From positions 1 through 64,000 of the forward strand of contig JAFTAJ010000045.1 of NCBI GenBank assembly GCA_017458585.1: a stretch of DNA of 64,000 nucleotides, given 5' to 3'. The first letter of the stretch is position 1, and the number at the start of each line of letters is the position of its first letter. A program made the translations under genes and the position numbers. The notes beneath the pieces are model-generated. The model did not search any database, was not told the origin of the DNA, and saw nothing but the letters and a program-made list of their open reading frames with translations. This document shows positions 8,683 through 18,500 of this stretch, one piece after another. Source of the DNA: Bacteroidaceae bacterium (GTDB lineage: Bacteria > Bacteroidota > Bacteroidia > Bacteroidales > Bacteroidaceae).

Positions 8683-9892
8683 AGTAGGTGTGATGACCGC
8701 ACCTGCCATCATGGTCACTCTCCACGGCAAATGGAGAGGGAACGATGGCTGCACCATAAGCGACAGGCAGATAGTGGTGAACGAGCCCGCAGAGTTTGCG
8801 CCGCTAGGGCCTGACAGCTCCTTCACCCTGCACGGCGTAACCATTGGCAAGAGCTATCACTGGGAACGCAAAGAAGACCAGACGTTTATCGGCAAACTGA
8901 CAATCATAAGAGAAGGCGAACAGCTCACCGCCATCAATATACTACCCATAGAGGACTACCTCGTATCTGTCATAAGCAGTGAGATGTCGGCCACCGCCTC
9001 GCTGGAGTTCCTGAAGGCCGCAGCAGTCATCAGCCGTTCGTGGGTAATGGAGAAAGTTAGAAGAAGACCTTCCCCCACCCTCCCTACAAGGAAGGAGCTT
9101 AAATCTTCCCCCTATAGGGGGATAAGAGAGGGGCTTCTCGTTTCTTGGCAAGACCACGAAGACCACACCCTCTACGATGTGTGCGCTGATGACCACTGCC
9201 AACGCTATCAAGGCATCACCAAGGCCAGCAATCCCAATGTGAGACGCGCCGTGGAAGAGACATGCGACGAGGTGCTGACCTACAACGGCGAGATATGTGA
9301 CTGCCGCTTCTCCAAGTGTTGCGGCGGCAGGATGGAGGAGTTTGCCACATGCTGGCAGGACAAGGACATGCCCTATCTGCAAGCCCTTGAAGACCGCGAC
9401 CCCAAGGATGGCACCATCCTCTGCGACACGCACGACAAGGCCATCCTCTCCCAGGTGCTCAACGACTACGACCAAGAAACCGTAGATTTCTACCGCTGGA
9501 CGGTAACATATACGCAGGACGAACTTAGCAATCTGCTGCGCCGCAAACTGGGGCGTGACTTCGGCCGGATACTGGAGCTACGGCCCATCAAGCGCGGCAA
9601 GAGCGGGCGCATATACCAACTGTTGATACGCGGCACCAAGGACAGCCTGACCATAGGCAAAGAGCTCACCATACGCTCCGCCCTCAGCGAGAGCCACCTC
9701 TACAGCTCGGCCTTTGAAGTGGAACAGGAGGGCGACACCTTCACCCTCCACGGCAAGGGCTGGGGCCACGGCGTGGGGCTCTGCCAGATAGGCGCCGCGG
9801 TGATGGGCAGCAAAGGCTATAACTACCGCGAGATACTTGCACACTATTATCCGGAAACAAAAATAGAAAAATATAATGAAGAAAACAACTAA
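8630..9892 (+). CDS. SpoIID/LytB domain protein
   Basis: A 420-residue protein with the SpoIID/LytB fold: IEDYLVSVISSEMSATASLEFLKAAAVISRSW around residues 105-136 and the C-terminal HGKGWGHGVGLCQIGA around 375-390. SpoIID is a lytic transglycosylase acting on peptidoglycan glycan strands, and LytB is an amidase enhancer. No clear signal peptide is present at the chosen start (AGAGGAAATAAACA precedes ATG 8630), which is odd for a wall enzyme but is how I remember the Bacteroidetes relatives. Residues ~147-169 are encoded by an inserted palindromic element. The stop overlaps the permease start by 17 nt, so the two genes are translationally coupled. The neighbouring AmpG-like permease supports a link to peptidoglycan turnover. 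Confidence 0.87.
   Translation: MYVKKLKPMDRVQCSVIRVGVMTAPAIMVTLHGKWRGNDGCTISDRQIVVNEPAEFAPLGPDSSFTLHGVTIGKSYHWERKEDQTFIGKLTIIREGEQLTAINILPIEDYLVSVISSEMSATASLEFLKAAAVISRSWVMEKVRRRPSPTLPTRKELKSSPYRGIREGLLVSWQDHEDHTLYDVCADDHCQRYQGITKASNPNVRRAVEETCDEVLTYNGEICDCRFSKCCGGRMEEFATCWQDKDMPYLQALEDRDPKDGTILCDTHDKAILSQVLNDYDQETVDFYRWTVTYTQDELSNLLRRKLGRDFGRILELRPIKRGKSGRIYQLLIRGTKDSLTIGKELTIRSALSESHLYSSAFEVEQEGDTFTLHGKGWGHGVGLCQIGAAVMGSKGYNYREILAHYYPETKIEKYNEENN
9068..9137 (+). repeat. Coding palindromic element inside the spoIID-like gene
   Basis: Two G/C-rich palindromes lie in tandem. The second, TTCCCCCTATAGGGGGATAA, is read in frame as SSPYRGIREGL. The same peptide with one change starts the next gene. 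The element adds no stop and sits in a linker just before the conserved HTLYDVCADDHCQRYQG block. Confidence 0.8.
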
Positions 9893-11222
9893 CCAATCCT
9901 CCCCCTATAGGGGGATAAGAGGGGGTCTATCCAATCCTTGGGCTTGGGTGCCGTCGCTATACTTCGCTGAAGGCATACCCTACCTCATGGTAATGGCCAT
10001 CGCCGCAATAATGTATAAGAAGCTTGGCCTTGGCAATGATGAGATTGCCCTCTACACCAGCTGGCTCTACCTACCGTGGGTCATCAAGCCGCTGTGGAGC
10101 CCCATTGTGGACATGTTTAAGACCAAGCGCTGGTGGATAGTGGTAATGGAGTTTGTGATAGGCGTCACCATAGCAGGCGTGGCCCTAACCATCAGGGCAC
10201 CGCAGTTTGTGCAATATACGATGGCCTTCTTCTGGCTCATGGCCTTCAGTAGCGCCACCCACGACATAGCTGCCGATGGCTTCTATATGATTGGGCTCGA
10301 CACCAACAAGCAGTCGCTCTTTGTGGGCATACGCAGCACCTTCTACCGCATATCCATGATAGCCGGGCAAGGCCTCACGCTTATCCTCGCCGGCACGCTG
10401 GAGAAAAATCTCGGTGACGAGCCTCTGGCATGGACCTACACCATGGCGGCCGTAGCAGTAGTGTTCATACTGCTCTTCCTATACCATGCCATAGTTTTAC
10501 CACGCGTAGAGAAGAAAGACACCGTGGATAAGAAAGAGAGACGTGCCGTTGCCAGCCAATTCATTACTGTATTCAAAGAGTTTTTCACTAAGCCGGGGGT
10601 TTGGATAGCCATAGTGTTTATGCTGCTATACCGCTTCCCCGAGGCACTGCTCACCAAGATAGCGCCCCTCTTCCTGATAGACTCAACCGACGTTGGCGGT
10701 CTCGCACTAAGCACCGACGCGGTAGGCATAGCCCAAGGCACCGTAGGAGTGGTGGGCCTCACCATCGGCGGCATACTCGGCGGCATCGCTGCCTCGAAGG
10801 GTGGCCTCAAGAAATGGCTCTGGCCAATGGTGTGGGCCATCACCCTGCCCGACATAATATATGTGTTTCTGAGCATTATGTTGCCCAGCAACATCTTCGT
10901 CATTTCGACCGCCATTTTCGTGGAGCAGTTCGGCTACGGTTTCGGCTTCACGGCGTACATGCTCTTCATGCTCTACTTCTGCCAGACAAGCGCCCCCGAC
11001 GCCGCCCAAAACAACAACCAGACATCCCACTACGCCATCTGCACGGGCTTCATGGCATTGAGCATGATGCTGCCTGGCATGGTGGCAGGCTACCTGCAGC
11101 AGTGGCTCGGCTACACAGCCTTCTTCATCCTCGTGATGGTATGCTGCCTGCTTACCGTCATCGTGGCACGCATAGTAAAGATAGACCCACAATTCGGAGT
11201 TAAAAAGAAAAACAATACATAA
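9876..11222 (+). CDS. AmpG-like MFS permease (PAT family)
   Basis: A 448-residue, 12-helix transporter of the major facilitator superfamily. The opening WAWVPSLYFAEGIPYLMV, followed by YTSWLYLPWVIKPLWSPIVD and SSATHDIAADGFY, matches the PAT/AmpG subfamily, whose best known member imports anhydro-muropeptides for peptidoglycan recycling. A peptidoglycan or peptide cargo fits the adjacent SpoIID protein but is an inference. Codons 6-19 are an inserted palindromic element (SSPYRGIRGGL), so the native protein probably began directly with the WAWVPS segment. The gene overlaps spoIID by 17 nt and is followed 18 nt later by the C11 protease gene. Confidence 0.85.
   Translation: MKKTTNQSSPYRGIRGGLSNPWAWVPSLYFAEGIPYLMVMAIAAIMYKKLGLGNDEIALYTSWLYLPWVIKPLWSPIVDMFKTKRWWIVVMEFVIGVTIAGVALTIRAPQFVQYTMAFFWLMAFSSATHDIAADGFYMIGLDTNKQSLFVGIRSTFYRISMIAGQGLTLILAGTLEKNLGDEPLAWTYTMAAVAVVFILLFLYHAIVLPRVEKKDTVDKKERRAVASQFITVFKEFFTKPGVWIAIVFMLLYRFPEALLTKIAPLFLIDSTDVGGLALSTDAVGIAQGTVGVVGLTIGGILGGIAASKGGLKKWLWPMVWAITLPDIIYVFLSIMLPSNIFVISTAIFVEQFGYGFGFTAYMLFMLYFCQTSAPDAAQNNNQTSHYAICTGFMALSMMLPGMVAGYLQQWLGYTAFFILVMVCCLLTVIVARIVKIDPQFGVKKKNNT
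9895..9928 (+). repeat. Coding palindromic element at the N-terminus of the AmpG-like gene
   Basis: CCCCCTATAGGGGG with its flanks encodes SSPYRGIRGGL at codons 8-18. It is the same element, in the same reading frame, as the copy 760 nt upstream in the preceding gene. Confidence 0.8.
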
Positions 11223-11240
11223 AAAACAAACAAAACAATT

Positions 11241-12590
11241 ATGAAAACAATTTGGAAATTCACATCGACGCTGCTCTTCTTTGCATGCAGCATGATGATG
11301 TTCGCATCCTGCTCCGGCAGCAGCGATAGCGACAGCCCCGACGAACCCGAGCAAAAAGAGACCTATCGCCGCTCGGTAATCATCTACATCGCCGCACAGA
11401 ACTCACTCGGCTATATCGAGTCTGGCTACACCAGCGCCAGCAGGCTCGACTCGCTGGAGATAATGGAAGGCATGAAGAACTACAACAGCACACGCGACAA
11501 TGTATTCCTCTTCATCGACGACGACCAACGCCCGCGTCTCAGCCGTATCTACCGCTATGGTGGCGGTGGGCAGCTGCGTACAATGGTAAGCCTTGAAAAG
11601 AGATGGTCACTTGATGTCTGCTCCACCGACCCTGCCACACTACATGAGGTGCTCAGCTACGTGGCTACCAACTATCCATCCGAGAGCTACGGCCTCATCC
11701 TGTGGAGTCACGGCAACGGATGGGTAGCCAGCACCAATGTCCAGAACACTCTTCCAGCCACCAAGTCGTTTGGCATTGACGTAGGTGGCGGCGGCGACAT
11801 GGAGAATGACACCGATGCCAGAGGCCGAATGGGCGTGCAGATGGACATCTCCGACATGGCCACAGCCATATCCCGCAGCGGCATACACTTGGACTACATA
11901 TTCTTCGATGCCTGCGAGATGCAGAACATAGAGACAGCCTACGAGCTGAAAGATGTTGCCTCCTACGTCATAGGCAGCGCCACCTCCACCTCAGCCTATG
12001 GAGCATATTACACCGACCTCATCCCACACGGGCTCTTCGCCTACCCCATGAACGATGCAAATGCCATCCATCTGGCAAGCCAGTATTACTTTGATGCCAC
12101 GCAGAATGTAAGCCTCAAAGACTACTACGGAGATCTTGGCAATGTTAACTCTGTTATCAAGACCAGCGAACTCGAACACTTCGCCGCAGTAACCGGGCAA
12201 TACATTAACAAGGCCATCACCAATCGCACTACCATGGACATGACCGACGTGCAGCACTATAGTGACAACGTGTACTACTACTCACCCGCCCACTACGACA
12301 TGGGTTGCGCACTGGGCCGCATCCTCAGCGCAGAGGACTACCAGGCATGGCGTGCAGAAGCCGACAAGTGCATCCTCTCCCACAATGCCACCGAGAAATT
12401 CATTCAATATCATCTTAACGGCCAGACTTATTACGGCATTCTCGATGATCCCGACCACATGGTCGGAGTGAGCATGTTCATTCCCGACGAGAGGTATGAC
12501 GCTGAAAAATACAAGAAATACCCATTCAACAAACAATTCCAGTCCACCGCGTGGTATAAGGCCGCCAACTGGGCAGCCACAGGGTGGTAG
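11241..12590 (+). CDS. Clostripain-family (C11) cysteine protease lipoprotein
   Basis: A 449-residue surface or periplasmic lipoprotein: signal peptide, lipobox FASC with Cys about residue 28, then an Asp/Ser/Glu-rich linker. The C11 catalytic pair is present: His157 in LILWSHGNGW and Cys225 in DYIFFDACEM. Family members cleave after Arg or Lys and often self-process. It is the last gene of the plus-strand run and ends at a strong bidirectional hairpin. It faces a SusC/D operon that resembles a peptide importer, so it may produce the peptides that are imported; this is inferred from context only. Confidence 0.92.
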   Translation: MKTIWKFTSTLLFFACSMMMFASCSGSSDSDSPDEPEQKETYRRSVIIYIAAQNSLGYIESGYTSASRLDSLEIMEGMKNYNSTRDNVFLFIDDDQRPRLSRIYRYGGGGQLRTMVSLEKRWSLDVCSTDPATLHEVLSYVATNYPSESYGLILWSHGNGWVASTNVQNTLPATKSFGIDVGGGGDMENDTDARGRMGVQMDISDMATAISRSGIHLDYIFFDACEMQNIETAYELKDVASYVIGSATSTSAYGAYYTDLIPHGLFAYPMNDANAIHLASQYYFDATQNVSLKDYYGDLGNVNSVIKTSELEHFAAVTGQYINKAITNRTTMDMTDVQHYSDNVYYYSPAHYDMGCALGRILSAEDYQAWRAEADKCILSHNATEKFIQYHLNGQTYYGILDDPDHMVGVSMFIPDERYDAEKYKKYPFNKQFQSTAWYKAANWAATGW

Positions 12591-12623
12591 CAAGAGAAGT
12601 AAGGAGTAAAGGAGAAATAAGAA

Positions 12624-12656
12624 ATCAGCGCCGTGCAAAAAATGCACGGCGCTGAT
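12624..12656. terminator. Bidirectional hairpin terminator between convergent genes
   Basis: A perfect 14-bp inverted repeat (ATCAGCGCCGTGCA / TGCACGGCGCTGAT) with an A5 loop lies between the C11 protease stop and the stop of the facing lipoprotein gene. It lacks a strong U-run on either side. Confidence 0.75.
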
Positions 12657-12692
12657 AATATGACTGGTACTTAACGTACTGTGTGCGACAAA

Positions 12693-13259
12693 TTAGTCGT
12701 TCTCGGCAAGACCGCTGTAGCGTACGCCGCTGATCTTGTAATACTCATAGCCGTCGTCCGGATACCAGGGGTCGCCATCAAACTGAACGAAGAATACGAT
12801 GCTGTCGCATACAGAACCATTCTTCTGGCGGCCCTCGCCCTTGAGTATCTTACCCTCTATTACGCTGAAGGCATAATCGCCACCCAGGTTCTCTGAATTT
12901 TCAGAAGAGAAGGTGAGATCCTTCTGGTTGATATTAACCTTACCCTTGAAAGAGTAGCAGGGATATGCGGCGTTGCCATAATAATTTGCCAAGTCGCAGT
13001 TGCCGAGGTCGTCGATAATCATCTCGTCCTTGCTGTTCGCGGAGGTGTTATAGGTGAGGAGAAGGAATCTTTCCTCATCATATCCGAAATAGTGCTCGCC
13101 ACCGGGAATAGGGTTGCCGTCTGCATCTACTGCGTCTATGTCAACGTACCACTGTCCTGCCATATCGACGGTAGCAGTGTTCTCAATATCCTCCTTTTCG
13201 CACGAACTGAATGTCAGGCCTGCCAGGAGAAGTGCTGCGAAATATGTTATTTTCTTCAT
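12693..13259 (-). CDS. Lipid_bd-type (PF12888-like) lipoprotein of a SusC/D locus
   Basis: A 188-residue lipoprotein: signal peptide and lipobox FSSC (Cys20). The body has TATVDMAGQWYVDIDAVD, LLTYNTSANSKDEM and DSIVFFVQFDDDP-like motifs (here VQFDGDPW) and ends ISGVRYSGLAEND. This matches the 'putative lipid-binding / hydrolase' lipoprotein family found at the end of SusC/D operons such as BT2261 of B. thetaiotaomicron (from memory). Its exact function is unknown; it is probably a surface accessory to the transporter. It lies 16 nt after the previous lipoprotein gene and is the last gene of the operon. Confidence 0.8.
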   Translation of the reverse strand: MKKITYFAALLLAGLTFSSCEKEDIENTATVDMAGQWYVDIDAVDADGNPIPGGEHYFGYDEERFLLLTYNTSANSKDEMIIDDLGNCDLANYYGNAAYPCYSFKGKVNINQKDLTFSSENSENLGGDYAFSVIEGKILKGEGRQKNGSVCDSIVFFVQFDGDPWYPDDGYEYYKISGVRYSGLAEND

Positions 13260-13275
13260 AACTATGTACTCGTTT

Positions 13276-13971
13276 TTACTTGGTTAGTTTTACATAGAAC
13301 GGATCGCCATCGAAGTCGAGGTTCATCTCTATCTCGCCCGTTTCGGGGTTGTAGGTGCCGTCGCCTTCAGCAATAGTGATGGGATATACTCCAAAATACC
13401 AGCTGCCGACGCTCTCGATGTTGATGGTGTTGTCGTCATTGAGTGACAGTACAGCATCAGCGAAGAAGTCATAGCCATAAGCGTCATAGCCAGGATAGCG
13501 TCCATAGCTATAGAAGCCGCCCAGCACGTCGTTGATGGTATAGGTGCCATCGCCGTTGTCGGTGATGCTGATGGGAGCATTGAAGTAATGGCGGCTGCCA
13601 TACTGGCTCTCTCCGTAATAGGTGCTGGCAAAGTTGTTGGGGTCAACAACTGCTACAGTACGCGAAGTGGAGGCGCTGAATCCATCAGGATTGGTAACTA
13701 CATAATTCAGAGTATAGAAACCAAGCTTGGCAGTATTTACAGAACCGCTGGCTACTACCTGGTCGGAAACATCTTCACCGCCCATTGTAGCTACACAACC
13801 GGGGTCGGCAAAAGTGCTACCTACCGGCACAGTCATATAGGCATCATCGTTGAGCGTAAGCTCTGCATAGTAGGTGATGCGGCTCTTGCCTGCCGAATCG
13901 TCATCGCCGCAGCTGGTCAGAGTGAACATTGCCACAGCGAAAAGCATTGTATATAAAAGTGTCTTTTTCAT
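13276..13971 (-). CDS. BT_2262-like surface lipoprotein (DUF5012-type)
   Basis: A 231-residue lipoprotein: signal peptide and lipobox LTSC (Cys21), followed by GDDDS. Residues ~35-110 form an immunoglobulin-like domain (VPVGSTFADPGCVATMGGEDVSD, then YTLNYVVTNPDG) like those in DUF5011/5012 proteins. The C-terminal half is Tyr/Gly-rich with DNGDGTYTINDVLGGFY and ends in a small beta domain (ETGEIEMNLDFDGDPFYV). This order fits the BT_2262 family that accompanies a peptide-type SusC/D pair. It probably sits on the outer surface as part of the import complex; its molecular role is not known. Confidence 0.78.
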   Translation of the reverse strand: MKKTLLYTMLFAVAMFTLTSCGDDDSAGKSRITYYAELTLNDDAYMTVPVGSTFADPGCVATMGGEDVSDQVVASGSVNTAKLGFYTLNYVVTNPDGFSASTSRTVAVVDPNNFASTYYGESQYGSRHYFNAPISITDNGDGTYTINDVLGGFYSYGRYPGYDAYGYDFFADAVLSLNDDNTINIESVGSWYFGVYPITIAEGDGTYNPETGEIEMNLDFDGDPFYVKLTK

Positions 13972-14017
13972 GATTATTTCAAATTTTAATTATCAAATTT
14001 GATCAATGCGTAGCATA

Positions 14018-15535
14018 TTACTTACCCCAGAAAACAGGAACGGTATAGCCCGGGAACTCGGGAGTAATGTTGTTGCGTGAAGAAGAGCTCTCAGCATAAG
14101 GCCAACGCTCCAGAAGCTTGTTGGGACCTACCTCGTTCTTTACATCGATGGGAGTGTAGAGAGTACCGGGCTGGCACTTCTCGGGCTTGTAGGAGGAGTC
14201 ATCACGCTGGTTGTACATATCCGAACCCTTAACAGAGCCGAATGCAGGATAGTCCAGACGACGAACCTCGCACCATGCCTCAATGGTATTCACGCCTGTG
14301 AGGGCAACCCACTTGCTGATACCGATGGACTTCTTCCAGTTGCTATTGTCGTAGGGGAACTGTGCGATAACATCCTCAGCTCCGTCAACACCTGCGGTAG
14401 CGCAAGATGCCTCAATAGCTGCCTCATAGTGATTCTTTGCCTCGCCATTGTTGCCAGTGCGTGCATAGTACTCGGCGATGAAGAATTCAGTCTCTGCTAC
14501 AGTAATCAGATATACGGGCATGTCGTAGCTGGCCACGGGACGGCACCAATTACCTGACTTAAGGCCGTCACCGGCAGTAGCGAAGTTGGTACCGGAGATA
14601 CCACCAGTGTATTCACCGCTGGCATTGGGCTCGAAGAATGCGGAGAGACGCGGGTCTTCATAGACAACTTCGCCGTCTTCGTCCTTCTGCAGCATGGTGT
14701 TGATGATTGCCACATTGGCAACCACATTGATCTGAGTGCTACCCCAGTTGGTGGCAAACTCCTCAGCATAGAAGGGGCTCATTGCACCAGACTCATCCTT
14801 CCAGCAGCCTGCATAAGCTATGTCCTCGGTGGGGAAGTTGTCCTCCTCAATCAAGGCCTTAACCTGAGCAGCAGCAGCACTGTTGACGTCATACTCACGC
14901 ATAAGTATCTTCAGCTTGAGAGCGTTGGCAAACTTAATCCACTCGCTGGCAGTCTTGCCGGGGAAGAGGAAGTTAGTAGCCACTTGGTCGCCAGCACCTG
15001 CCTTGTCAAGAGCATCGTCGAGCTCTGCAAGGATGCCTGCATATACATCAGCGCCATCGTCATACTTGGGCGAAGTGGCACCGGTGAAAGCCTCAGAGTA
15101 AGGAACCTCACCGTAGCAGTCCACGAGGAGCTGATAGATGAATGCACGCAGGGTGGTGGTAGCAAGATATGTGCCCCACTCTTCGCTTTTCTCTGCGAGA
15201 GTGCGAGTGGTGGTCAGGTTCTTCAGAGCACGTACATTGAGCTGAGTGTAAGCACCGCTGGAGCGGGTTGCAGACATCTCAAACTGTGAGTAATCCAGAT
15301 AGTTGGAAGTACCGAAGGTCTGTGCGTATTGCTGTGCGAAGTAACCGCCGGTGATACGCATGAAATCACCATAGGTGCCAGCAAGGTTCATCTCTGCACC
15401 GGGCAACATGATGTCGGTAGTCATGTTGCTCTCAGCGGGAGAGTTGGGATCTTCATTGATGTCCAGATAGCTGTCGCAAGAAGCGAAGGTCAGCAATCCC
15501 AATACAACTGTAGATATAATTGCTATTTTTTTCAT
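14018..15535 (-). CDS. SusD/RagB-family nutrient-binding outer-membrane lipoprotein
   Basis: A 505-residue lipoprotein: lipobox FASC (Cys20), then DSYLDINEDPNSP, the classic SusD_2/RagB opening. Tetratricopeptide-like helices follow (LRAFIYQLLVDCYGEVPYSEAF), and the C-terminus ends FPGYTVPVFWGK. SusD-like proteins are the lid of the SusC channel and bind the substrate at the cell surface. The closest remembered arrangement (SusC, SusD and two further lipoproteins in this order) is BT2264-BT2261, which binds peptides. The gene lies 19 nt downstream of susC and is co-transcribed with it. Confidence 0.93.
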   Translation of the reverse strand: MKKIAIISTVVLGLLTFASCDSYLDINEDPNSPAESNMTTDIMLPGAEMNLAGTYGDFMRITGGYFAQQYAQTFGTSNYLDYSQFEMSATRSSGAYTQLNVRALKNLTTTRTLAEKSEEWGTYLATTTLRAFIYQLLVDCYGEVPYSEAFTGATSPKYDDGADVYAGILAELDDALDKAGAGDQVATNFLFPGKTASEWIKFANALKLKILMREYDVNSAAAAQVKALIEEDNFPTEDIAYAGCWKDESGAMSPFYAEEFATNWGSTQINVVANVAIINTMLQKDEDGEVVYEDPRLSAFFEPNASGEYTGGISGTNFATAGDGLKSGNWCRPVASYDMPVYLITVAETEFFIAEYYARTGNNGEAKNHYEAAIEASCATAGVDGAEDVIAQFPYDNSNWKKSIGISKWVALTGVNTIEAWCEVRRLDYPAFGSVKGSDMYNQRDDSSYKPEKCQPGTLYTPIDVKNEVGPNKLLERWPYAESSSSRNNITPEFPGYTVPVFWGK

Positions 15536-15554
15536 AATATATTCCTCCTTTTTT

Positions 15555-18500
15555 TTAGAATTTCAGAGCCACATTGAAACCGATGGTGCGGCATGCAGGA
15601 TTGGAATAGAGTTCGCCGAACATACCGTCGAGGTCATTGCCATAGGACGAGGTCTCAGGATCGATGTAACGGTTGCCCTTGTGAGTCCAGGTAATGAGGT
15701 TGTTGGCAAACAGCGAGAGGGTGATGTCGCTCAGATAGAGCTTCTTCACGATAGTCTTCGGCAGAGTATAGGAGAGAGTGATATTGCGCAACTTCACGAA
15801 TGAACGCTTGAGCAGATAGAACTCGCCGCCTAAGCCGGCACCAGACTTATTGAAGTAGTCCTGAATACCCTGGTTGTTGAGGTAGATGGGAGAAACGTTC
15901 TCGGTACCGTCAGCATATACAGAGTTGGGGATGACAAACGGATTACGCTCGTTGTAGAGAGTGATGTCGCCGTTACCAGTGAACTGCATGAGGTTCTTGG
16001 TACGAGAGAACATGTAGCCACCCTGGCGTACGTCAAGAGCTGCACTGAGGGTGAAGCCGTAAGCAGAGAGAGAGGTGGTAAGACCGCCAGTCCATACAGG
16101 ATTGACATTCTTGCCGGTATCCTTAACCTCAGTGGTGAGCAGCGGCTGACCATTGGCACCCACGATCATCTGACCATCGTCGGTGTACTGGGGCAGATAT
16201 GTGTAGAGCTCGCCCATGGGCTTGCCAACCTCAGCGTACATATATACTGCATCGTTACCTGCTGAGAAGCTGTTGATAGTGACCTTGCCACCCTCAAGGC
16301 TTGCAGGCATAGAAACAACCTTGTTGTTGTTCTTTGCAAAGTTGAAGCCCAACTCCCAACGCAGTCTTCTGGTCTGCACGGGCACGGTGTTAACCAAGAG
16401 CTCGATACCCTTGTTGGTTACCTTACCGAAGTTGGTTACCATTGAGCTGAAACCGGTAGAAGGATCAACGGGCAGAGTGAATATCTGGTCCTTGGTTGCA
16501 CGGTTGTAGTAAGAGAAGTCCAAAGTGATGCGATTCTTGAGGAATGCAAGGTTAAGACCCATCTCAAACTCGGTGGTCATCTCAGGCTTCAGACTGTTGG
16601 AACCTGCAGTGGCAGATGCCTGGAAAGCGTTCTTGCCATTGAAGGGGAATGTGGTCAGGTCGCCTGCATAGTAACCATTGGAGAATGCCTGGACATAACG
16701 CGGATAAACCATGTATGCACCTGCATCGTTACCAGTCTTACCGTAGGCCAGACGAGCCTTACCGAAGGTGAGGATGTCGTTCTCAGGAATGACCTTGGTG
16801 AAAATCCAGCTCAGGGTTGCGCCCGGGTAGAAGTAGTTGTTCTTCTTGAGCGGCAGAGTGGATGACCAGTCGTTGCGTGCTGTAATGTCGAGGAACAGCA
16901 TGTCATCCCATCCGAGGGTAAGGTCACCGAAGAGACCTACGCTGCGACGCTTGGCCTGGCTCTCAGACATGGAAGTCTTGGTAGCACCGTTGCTCAGCTG
17001 CCAGAAACCGGTATGGAATGTAAGTTCTTCTACCAGGTTGCTGCTGCTGGTGGAGTAACGCTCGCTGATGTTGACACCTGCCATGAGGTTAACATCGAGG
17101 CGGCCGCCGAGATACTTGTCCTTCCAGTTAGCGAGGAAGTCCTGGTTGATCTCATACCTGCGTGCATAGGAGGTAGATACAGAACCTGACTCGTTCATAT
17201 TGGAGGGAGCGTAGCCGTAGTCATTATTGATGAGGGCGTCGTCGAGAGCAATCTCGGGATTACCAATCTTATGATCGTAGTCGCCGTAGTCGAAACCGAA
17301 GCGATAGGTCAAGGTCAGCTGCTTGAGTGGCTGGATATCAGCCTGCACCTTACCAAACACCTGCTTGGCGTCGTTGTGGTTGTAGTGGTTAGCAATAGCC
17401 CAATAGGGGTTGGTGATACCGTAGGGGGTAAACCAAGCCTCGGGAGTATTGAATGCGGAGCTGAGGTCCTGGCGGTCAACAAGGCTGATGTCGCGGGCAA
17501 ACTCCAAGAGACCATCAATCATGGTGGCACCCTGGAATGAACCTACGGTGTTGGTCTTGCTCTTGGAAACGTTAACGCTGGAGGTCAGCTTCAACCAGTC
17601 GGTAGCCTGATAGCTGCCGCGATAAGCGAGAGTGCTACGCTTGTAGGTGTCCTTGTCGCCCGGGATGATACCGTTGTCTGAACTCTTTGAGAAGCTCAGG
17701 TAGTAAGTCATCTTGTTGTCGTCGGAAACACCATTGAGAGAGATGCTGTGAGAATTCAGGAAACCAGTCTTGAAGAAGTCACGAATGTTGCTCTTCAGAG
17801 CGCTGTACTCGTGGATGAGCTGCTGGTTGTTCCAGATAGGACCATAGACCTGGGTAGAGCCGTCGAACTCAGGTCCCCAAGAACCGTTCTCAATGAAGGT
17901 CTGAGTACCGTTCCAGCCCTGACCGAAGCGGTTCTGGAGCTTAGGCAGAGTGCTTACAGTACGCCACTGGAAGCTACCGTCGTAGGCAATCTCAAAGTTC
18001 TTGCCACTGCCCTTCTTACCACTCTTGGTGGTAATCATGATAACACCATTGGCAGCGCGGCTACCATACAGAGCGGTAGCGGCAGCACCCTTGAGGATGG
18101 TCATCTTGTCGATGTCGTTGGGGTTGATGCTGGAGATACCACCAACAGCATTCTGGTGCTCCTGAGCAGAAACGGTAGTCTGTGCGAGAGGCACACCGTC
18201 CACTACATAGAGGGGCTGGTTGTTACCGTTGATGGAGCTCACACCACGGATGATTACCGAGTTAGCCGAACCAGGGTCGCTGGAGGTGGTGTTCACCTGA
18301 ACACCGGCCACCTGACCTGCCAAGGAGCTCGTCACATCAGTGAGCGCACCGAGAGTCAGCTGCTCATTGTCAATCGTCTGAGTGGAGTAACCCAGGGTCT
18401 TCTCTTCACGCTGAACACCCATGGCGGTAACCACAACCTCGTTGAGGTTCACCTGTGCCTGGCGGAGATAAATCTCCATCTGCGCCTTGACAGGTATCTG

